In this document: positions 57,886 through 64,000 of the stretch, piece by piece | Layout of the letters: each line of letters opens with the position of its first letter | Position numbering within the stretch: the first letter of the stretch is position 1 | DNA from: Phialocephala subalpina | Taxonomy: Eukaryota > Ascomycota > Leotiomycetes > Helotiales > Mollisiaceae | Length of the DNA: 64,000 bases | NCBI GenBank assembly: GCA_900073065.1 | Contig: FJOG01000006.1 | Location: 1,222,881-1,286,880, forward strand | Reading direction: 5' to 3' | Translations under genes and position numbers: made by a program | The notes under the pieces: model-generated | Told to the model about the DNA's origin: nothing | Database searches by the model: none | Seen by the model: only the letters and a program-made list of their open reading frames with translations

Positions 57886-59779
57886 TTTAAGGGTTCGAGT
57901 TTGAGATTCTGAGGGTGTTGCAGTCTTGCTACGAGTTTGTCGTGTGGAGGTGGAGTGCGGCGTTGTAGCGTTAATTTGTCGCTTGGAACTTCGTGGATAT
58001 TCGTGTGTGGAACTTGAATTGCAGGGCGGATGAAAGATGCGCGCTCGAGATTTGTTTATGAAGGTGAGTGTTGGTATTTTGGACTGCTGGTATTTGGATG
58101 GTAGGCTAGTGTAGCTTCTGCAACTAAGGTGGTAATGGCATCAGTCCATTTTATAATTGTAAGATTACCTAGGTATCTTAACTGCAACCCGCCTATCTCC
58201 ATCGTTCTGCGTATGACTCACCGCCACTATGTCGATGGTGATCTTCTGGGAGCTACTTTGTATCTGATGTACTTGCACATGGTGGATCTGATGGGGCTGT
58301 CAGTTGGAGAGGAAAGATATTTTTTGATTGTTCCTACTATCCAACTCGTGATCGAGTCTAGGATCACTTGTAGTTACGAATGCATTCCAGATTAACTGCC
58401 GTGGCAGACGTTCAAGGCAGGATACTTCATTGCGCTAGTAACTCGAATAGCCCAGATATCCCCGGAGCTAATCTTGCATCGATTTCATGGGGAAGCACTT
58501 GAAAATATACCCGAGCACAGTTCCAATCTCCCAGATATCCTTGGAACAATGTCACGTTTTTGACCTCTCTCAGCTCCCCCAAAAGAGCTACTTAAAATTT
58601 GGATGGAAGCGCCTGAAAAGAGTCCAAGGACATCGAGTCTCCTAGGTGTCTTCGGGGCAATAGCATCTATGTAAAAGCTCTCGCAAAAATTAGGAGAATG
58701 CAAGTAAAAGGACCAGAGTGGTAATTGGAGCACATTGTATCGTTCGTTACTGTATTTAATTTCTGAGAATGGGGATTTGGGGTCGTATGAAAAAGTGAAA
58801 TGGTCCGTGATTAGCCTCATTTATGAAAGTAAATACGTGGCATGGCAACGTCGATGCGATGTGCAACAAACGCCACATCGAGGATCCCACTTTAAACGAA
58901 CAAAGGAAACACAATTGTCTGGGGTTCAAACGAGAAATTGAAGTGTTTGGAAACATGCATTGGTGGACAAAGGCATGGTACAGTGAAGTGAGTTGCGTTT
59001 TGACAAATGAACTTTCTGGTAACGGGTCACATTTCTGTCATTGCTTGTGAAACTCAAAAGTTCCAGAAAATGATATTAGGGGGAAAAAAACTCAGGGTAT
59101 GTCGTTTCGACTTAAATGAATTATATATTCCTGATGTTCGAACAAACTTATGCTCTTATCTCGAGATTTTGGTCGAGACACGCGAAGGGGACCTCGCGAT
59201 GTTCCGACAAAACCCCCACCAAAGTACCAGAAGATCAAGCACATTCATCAAAAGATAAATCAAAGAAAATACAAAACGTGCATCAAATTGCATGTACTTG
59301 TAAGTATATAACTGCTGCTTGAAGTCATGCCTTACGAGTATTATCAAAGTGCACCCAATGTAGGATATCGCACGGCTGCAGGGTTGCTTGCATGACATGA
59401 AAACGTGACAAACAAAGTATCGTATTTGATTTCAGAACAGAAAATGTACAGAGGTTAGAGGTAATTTGAAGAATGAATATCTTAGCCTATAGGCATCATT
59501 TGTCATTTGACAAATTCTGATACAGTGTTGTCTGCTTGAAGTAATGGTTTGCTAATGCCCCTCACTTTTCGTACTTTGGTGTCTCACTTTTGGCCCCCAA
59601 AGTGGGATGAACGAGTCAGAACGGCAATGCCTCAACACTAGCGGCCGCTACCCCCCTTTTGCCTCCAGAACTGCCGCCGACTGAGATGCTACCTGTATAA
59701 ATTTAAATAAGCAGATTTTGCGCCAGGGTGACTTGGTAAGCAGCAAATCAAAAATCTTAAAAATTTAACAAAATTTAAT

Positions 59780-59891
59780 AAATCTTTAGGCCGAGCGGTT
59801 ATGGCGCTAGTTTCAGGAAATGACTAGAGTTTTTCTCTGGCTTTGAATTTACTAGTTCGAAAGAGCGTGGGTTCGAATCCCACAGTCATCA
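59780..59891 (+). tRNA. tRNA-Leu(CAG)-like gene with intron; acceptor stem does not pair
   Basis: D-arm region GGCCGAGCGGTTATGGCGC (an A-box match), anticodon stem CTAGT/ACTAG with anticodon CAG at 59814-59816 followed by G37, and a 32-nt intron at the usual place after position 37 (59818-59849). A class II-type variable arm and a perfect T-arm (GTGGG TTCGAAT CCCAC, B-box) follow. A run of six T at 59900-59905 would serve as a Pol III terminator. However, the 5' seven bases (AAATCTT) do not pair with the 3' strand AGTCATC, so the acceptor stem is broken. It is either a pseudogene, a tRNA-derived repeat, or a gene whose 5' end was replaced. Confidence 0.6.
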
Positions 59892-60119
59892 ATCAATTCT
59901 TTTTTGCATTTCAAAGCTTTGAAAAGAAGTTATATACGGCCTGATTTTGATTTGGAAGCATTTAGACGATTTTATTTTTTATTTCATTGCCCCTTAAAAT
60001 ATGGGGAGCTATTTTACACTAGCGCGGCGGCGGTAAGCTAAGCCAAAGCTCGGCAAATCTTCGGTACTACCGGCTCAACACGTGTTAGAATGGGCAAGAA
60101 GCATGTTCGAACCAGGCAG

Positions 60120-60199
60120 GCTCTGTCGAACTAGTAAATTCAAAGCCAGGGAAAAACTCTAGCCATTTCCCGAAACTAGCGCCATAACCGCTCGGCCTA
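60120..60199 (-). repeat. inverted, degenerate copy of the tRNA-Leu-like sequence
   Basis: The reverse complement of 60120-60199 matches 59787-59866 at about 76 of 80 positions by eye, including D-arm, anticodon arm and intron. The anticodon position reads CGG instead of CAG, and beyond the arm the T-stem no longer pairs and the acceptor stem is poor, so it is not a functional tRNA. The two copies are 253 nt apart and could fold into a long hairpin if co-transcribed. Confidence 0.75.
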
Positions 60200-60526
60200 C
60201 ATTCTTCAACAAAAGAAGCTATTCAGAGACTCAATTACGTGTGTTGTGCTGTGCCAAGCCACAACTCGCCAAAGAAATCCATCGGCGTTCACAAGACCAA
60301 ACCCGGCGCCGCTAAGCCCCTTCCAGCCGCTCTAGGATGTGTCAAAACCAAGCACGAGGACGACCGGTGTGCTTCCTCGACCTTCAATTGCGCCCAAATG
60401 AATGATCTCGTGGCCTCTTTCCTCTCATCTCTTCCATTGATGCGAACCTAGATGTCTTCATTATTTCCTCCTTGAGTTCGGAGTTGTCTGCTTCTTGGAA
60501 CCCACTTTTCCTACTTTATTAATACG

Positions 60527-62254
60527 ATGTTCGGTGCGACTAGACTTCCATTGCTCCTCCTATGCGCCATATCGCTGGTGCTGGGCACATTTATGAAAGA
60601 GCAGCACCCTCTACTCGGGGATGATGGACAGAAGCCTCTGCCAGGCAAGCCCAAGTCACGAAGCACTCTGCCAGCCTTGCTCGACGCGCTGGACGTGTTG
60701 CAAGCAGACTACTTCGAGGTCTGGCAGGGTATTTGGCCGACATCAATTGATTGGACTTCTGCTGTCATAGGAACCTACCTCTCCTCCGCGATCATCACAC
60801 TATCGGGCTCGTATCCAGCTTTCCCCTCTTCGAAAGTTGCCGATAATACGGTCAATAAATACTTCTCGAATCTCATTGGTGCATATTTTGGGCAGGATGC
60901 ATTTGCTTTGCGACAAGAGGCATACGACGATATGTTATGGGTGGTTTTGGGCTGGCTGGAGACCGTAAAGTTCATCGGTGCACACTCAGAATTGCATTAT
61001 GGGACGGACGATGACTCGAGGCTGGCAGGCCCATGGTATGGTCATCAATGGGTTCCAGCATTTGCACATAGAGCACGAATTTTCTGGGATATGGCATCGC
61101 AGGGTTGGGACACTTCACTTTGCAATGGCGGCATGATATGGAATCCATACTTGGTCCCTTACAAGAACGCCATCACGAACGAACTTTACATTACGGCATC
61201 CATTTCTATGTACCTATATTTTCCGGGCGATGACAATACATCCCCATTTGGATTTACGACACCTCCGACTCCCCAAGATATCGACAGCCCGAATCGACCC
61301 CACCATCCCAAATACTTGGCCGCAGCAATTGAGGCATACAAGTGGTTGGGAGATAGCAACATGACAGATGCGAAAGGGCTGTATGTTGATGGCTACCACA
61401 TCTCGGGCTGGTCGCGAGAACGGCCAAAGAACGAATCGAATACTCGATGCGATGCTCGTAACGAGATGGTGTATACATACAATCAGGGTGTTTTGCTGTC
61501 AGGCCAGCGTGGTCTCTACGAAGCTACAGGCGCTCGATCATATCTCGAGGATGGTCATCAACTTGTCTCAAACGTCATTGCTGCCACTGGGTGGGATTTG
61601 AAGCATGGAAAAGCTCTCGACGAGGACGAGGCTGACAAGCCGAGACACAGACTTGGCAAGTGGCGAGGACTTGGCCGCTCTGGTGTCATGGAAGAAGCCT
61701 GCGATGCTGAAGGATACTGCTCTCAGGACGGGCAAACCTTTAAAGGCATCTTCTTCCACCATCTCACACTCTTCTGTGAGCGATTGCCTGATCATCTTGT
61801 ACTGCCTGGAGAGCTATTCCTCAGCAAGAATGTCGAGGACATCCCTGGAGGTCCACAAGAGGTACAAAAATGGCACGACAAGGAATGTGCTCGATATGGC
61901 CCATGGATCAAGCACAACGCCAAAGCTGCTGTCTCAACTCTCGATCACGAGGGCAAATTCGGGATGTGGTGGGGTGCTCCACCACATTCCACTGCTGATC
62001 CGGACGCTGAGGTCGATTTGCCTCGACAGGCAGTTGACTCTCGGAATCAAGGTGTGCCACAAGAGTGGAAGAACAAGAGGAGGTATTTACGAAAGACACA
62101 TGAGGATGATGAAGACGATGCACATGATGACGATAACGAAGGAAAGATCAGGATTCGTGATCTCAATGATAGAGGAAGAGGTCGCACGGTAGAGACACAA
62201 GGCGGTGGCATTAGCGTGCTGAGAGCCATGTTGGAGCTTGTAGATACCAGATGA
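60527..62254 (+). CDS. GH76 family endo-alpha-1,6-mannanase-like protein
   Basis: Single exon, 575 aa. Signal peptide at residues 1-20 (LPLLLLCAISLVLGTF). The catalytic domain of glycoside hydrolase family 76 is recognisable by the adjacent aspartates in EAYDDMLWVVLGWLE, then WDTSLCNGGMIWNPYLVPYK, NAITNELYITASISMYLYF, and TYNQGVLLSGQRGLYEATG. The C terminus is acidic/basic low complexity (KTHEDDEDDAHDDDNEGK) with no obvious GPI signal. In fungi GH76 proteins act on alpha-1,6-mannan, either in cell-wall assembly (Dfg5/Dcw1 group) or in mannan breakdown. The lack of a GPI signal points to a soluble secreted form (inference). The gene shows no interruption. Confidence 0.88.
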   Translation: MFGATRLPLLLLCAISLVLGTFMKEQHPLLGDDGQKPLPGKPKSRSTLPALLDALDVLQADYFEVWQGIWPTSIDWTSAVIGTYLSSAIITLSGSYPAFPSSKVADNTVNKYFSNLIGAYFGQDAFALRQEAYDDMLWVVLGWLETVKFIGAHSELHYGTDDDSRLAGPWYGHQWVPAFAHRARIFWDMASQGWDTSLCNGGMIWNPYLVPYKNAITNELYITASISMYLYFPGDDNTSPFGFTTPPTPQDIDSPNRPHHPKYLAAAIEAYKWLGDSNMTDAKGLYVDGYHISGWSRERPKNESNTRCDARNEMVYTYNQGVLLSGQRGLYEATGARSYLEDGHQLVSNVIAATGWDLKHGKALDEDEADKPRHRLGKWRGLGRSGVMEEACDAEGYCSQDGQTFKGIFFHHLTLFCERLPDHLVLPGELFLSKNVEDIPGGPQEVQKWHDKECARYGPWIKHNAKAAVSTLDHEGKFGMWWGAPPHSTADPDAEVDLPRQAVDSRNQGVPQEWKNKRRYLRKTHEDDEDDAHDDDNEGKIRIRDLNDRGRGRTVETQGGGISVLRAMLELVDTR

Positions 62255-63325
62255 GCGAACGGGCTGCTGGATTTACATATGCTCTCTTTTGCGCGTCTTC
62301 TTGAGGGCATTGTACTTCTCACCCACATCGTCTGCGATGGATCGGTGCATTGGATTTTCAAGGCGTTTTGGCATTTGGTAGATCTTGAAGCAATTCAGAT
62401 TATATTACCTAACATGACTTTTCTCTTTGATTTGCGTTCAGATTGTTGGCTCTGTATCTCGACTTTCAAGAATGGTAGTCCAGATCCTAATGATAGAAAT
62501 CGAGGATCAAGTAAATACTTATATTGATTATCAACTTCGGTATCTTAGGTTCCAAATCATGACCTTTGAGAAGGAAAAGTTGTTGCCTACTAATGGAAAA
62601 ATTTAACAGCTCAAAGAAAATCTCTGGCAATTATTTATATTACCTATCCTCCAATCCTCAAAAATTTTACTAATTGTATTTCATGACTTGTCCTCTTGAA
62701 AACTCGTCTCCTAACCAAGGACTTTCGAAAAAAAATTTACTGTTTTCGCCCTCGCAATATCTTTTAATGTATCTCGTAATTTACTATTTTTCCAAATAAG
62801 AAGTCTTCTCGTTATTTGGGACATTCTAATGAACTACCTTCATTAGTATACCACTCAGCCTATTTTATTCCTTTACTCAAATTCTTAAAAACCTTTTTCG
62901 TCCCAATCCTAGTTCAAACTTTTCCTCCTTTAAAGTCGCTACTTAAACTGGGATAATTCAAAGGACTTAGCTATTGAGCGTTATATTTCAGCCTTTTCGT
63001 CGTCTCTTGGCTCTTTAAAATCTCTTCAATTCCAATTTGCGATATTTGCTTCTGAAAAGCCCTCTTGCAATCGGGGACATTCTGGGGAACCTGTCTCATC
63101 GTCATCACGTGGCCTCCACCCACCTCGTCAACTCGCGCTAGTGCAAGCGAATAGGGGCATAAAAAGACATCTCCTCCCTCGATCTTCCTCTTCTCCTTCG
63201 CAATCTCCAACAACTGCCCCGACCTCGACCTCACCCCAGACCATACGACACCACACCCAGATCGTCCCTGCCGACCCCGGACACTCGCAATCGCAACGGC
63301 GCAACCGCAAGCTAAGAAGCAGAAG
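62255..63325. other. intergenic, AT-rich
   Basis: Around 62530-62960 the sequence is AT-rich with TTTTT/AAAAA runs and no coding frame. From about 63170 it becomes pyrimidine-rich, then C/A/G-rich, forming the leader of the BTB gene at 63326. Confidence 0.45.
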
Positions 63326-64000
63326 ATGGACAATGCGGGCTCTGCCGGATCAGCGATCGTCTTCACGAAGGGCAGTCGCAAAACCGATTTGTGCTTCACT
63401 GTCTTCAACCAAGAATTCCACATCAACTCCGATGTTCTGAAAATGAACTGCGACTTCTTCGAGACCTTCCTCAACCCCACTGGTGGAATTCTGCCCTCCT
63501 CGACCAACCCTGCCTTCAAAAGCGAGTGGTTCACGCGTCTTGAGGATAAGATTGGAAATACCAACACCTTTGCATCTTGGTTATTGACTTCTGATCACAC
63601 TGTAGGTGCAAATCAACCCTCATGTTTCAAACTTAGAGGCTCTGGGACTGATATCCACCTTCCACTCTAGCATTGTAAAGCCGATCTGTCCAAGTTCGTG
63701 GGCGGTTGCCACCATGAAGTGAAGACCTTCCAAAACTTCCTCTGCGCCATCTTCGGACGGAACTACCAACTCGACAATGCCGCTGAGCTAACCTCACTTA
63801 CAGATATGGCACGCTATTACGCTGCTCTGCCGACGGTCTCCGCAACAGTCTATGCAGCCGTGCTTCGAAGCCCCTTCTTCGCTGACAGCATGCTCTTGAA
63901 TCCTTGCAGCGTCCTTTTATCTGCAAAGACTTTGAGAAATGTTCTTCTGTTCAAGGACAGTCTCGTCCTCTCCATTGGACCCTGGTCGGCTCCTCAATAC
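63326..64000 (+). CDS. BTB/POZ-domain protein (BTB 5), partial at the right edge
   Basis: Exon 1 runs 63326-63601 and exon 2 begins at 63671 (69-nt intron, GTAGGT donor, CTCTAG acceptor); the frame is open to the window end, giving 202 residues so far. The BTB domain covers most of it: SAIVFTKGSRKTDLCFTVFN, EFHINSDVLKMNCDFFETFL, then after the intron EVKTFQNFLCAIFGRNYQLD and LTSLTDMARYYAALPTVSAT. This last block, a helix pair with YYAALP, is typical of a large fungal BTB group distinct from BTB 2-4 above. The protein probably serves as a protein-protein interaction adaptor; partner unknown. Confidence 0.78.

Larger units (their letters stand above)
57886..60526. other. gene-poor region with tRNA-like inverted pair
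   Basis: The first part (57886-58130) is the promoter side of the F-box-like gene. No coding frame is supported in the rest. Two related sequences that face each other lie at 59780-59891 and 60120-60199. The DNA around them is AT-rich (59700-59790), and a CACTTTGG/CCAAAGTG inverted word pair lies near 59585-59605. Confidence 0.5.

Noticed and set aside
1..64000. CRISPR arrays, bacterial operons or prophage
   Set aside because: The window is intron-rich eukaryotic DNA; no array of regularly spaced repeats or bacterial gene order was seen.

Overview
This window looks like nuclear DNA of a filamentous ascomycete. The protein types and gene architecture suggest a Leotiomycete, but that is inference. 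The signs are short GT..AG introns (mostly 45-140 nt, often with CTAAC/CTAAT-type branch sites), a Zn2Cys6 regulator, fungal MFS transporters, a run of BTB-domain genes, and fungal Rpn11, Rpd3, uL14 and Y14. A 210-base run of N (25532-25741) marks a draft-assembly gap. Splice sites were placed by eye from reading-frame continuity.

Left part (1-19 kb): the 3' end of an unknown gene, a cysteine-rich small secreted protein, and two weak hypothetical genes. Then comes a block resembling a specialised-metabolism or detoxification locus: a Zn2Cys6 transcription factor, an MCT-type MFS transporter, a kievitone-hydratase/CrtC-like (lipocalin-fold) gene, a cytochrome P450 and a DHA1-type MFS transporter. 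The P450 and the CrtC-like gene carry several lesions each, while the regulator and both transporters are intact. No core synthase is visible.

Central housekeeping part (19.6-27.3 kb): the proteasome deubiquitinase Rpn11 and the histone deacetylase Rpd3 are transcribed divergently. A tandem pair encoding small acidic proteins follows, one intact with a QLQ-like motif and one with an in-frame stop. Ribosomal protein uL14 (L23) closes the block. About 4.9 kb without a convincing gene follows, holding a three-copy repeat.

32-47 kb: a Fet3-type multicopper oxidase without a membrane anchor, a small putative membrane protein, and then a dynamic region. At least four BTB genes lie here, two of them in a tandem segmental duplication of about 3.9 kb. 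Copy 1 keeps a small secreted ferritin-like gene with an in-frame TAG and a BTB gene with an in-frame TAG. Copy 2 has lost the ferritin-like gene, gained a 478-bp hAT-like MITE (its empty site is preserved in copy 1), and has a BTB pseudogene split by a 216-bp solo LTR.

Right part (47.6-64 kb): a large multi-pass membrane protein, an SDR reductase, an FAD monooxygenase, the exon-junction-complex protein Y14, a frameshifted F-box-like gene, an intron-containing tRNA-Leu(CAG)-like sequence facing an inverted degenerate copy, a GH76 mannanase, and the 5' part of another BTB gene running off the end.

The most unusual theme is decay by single lesions. Three otherwise open genes each carry one in-frame TAG, and a fourth, shorter remnant also carries one. 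Several others carry single-base frameshifts. This could reflect pseudogenisation, RIP-like mutation, assembly error, or (for the TAGs) stop codons recoded by RNA editing. RNA sequence from the same strain would decide.
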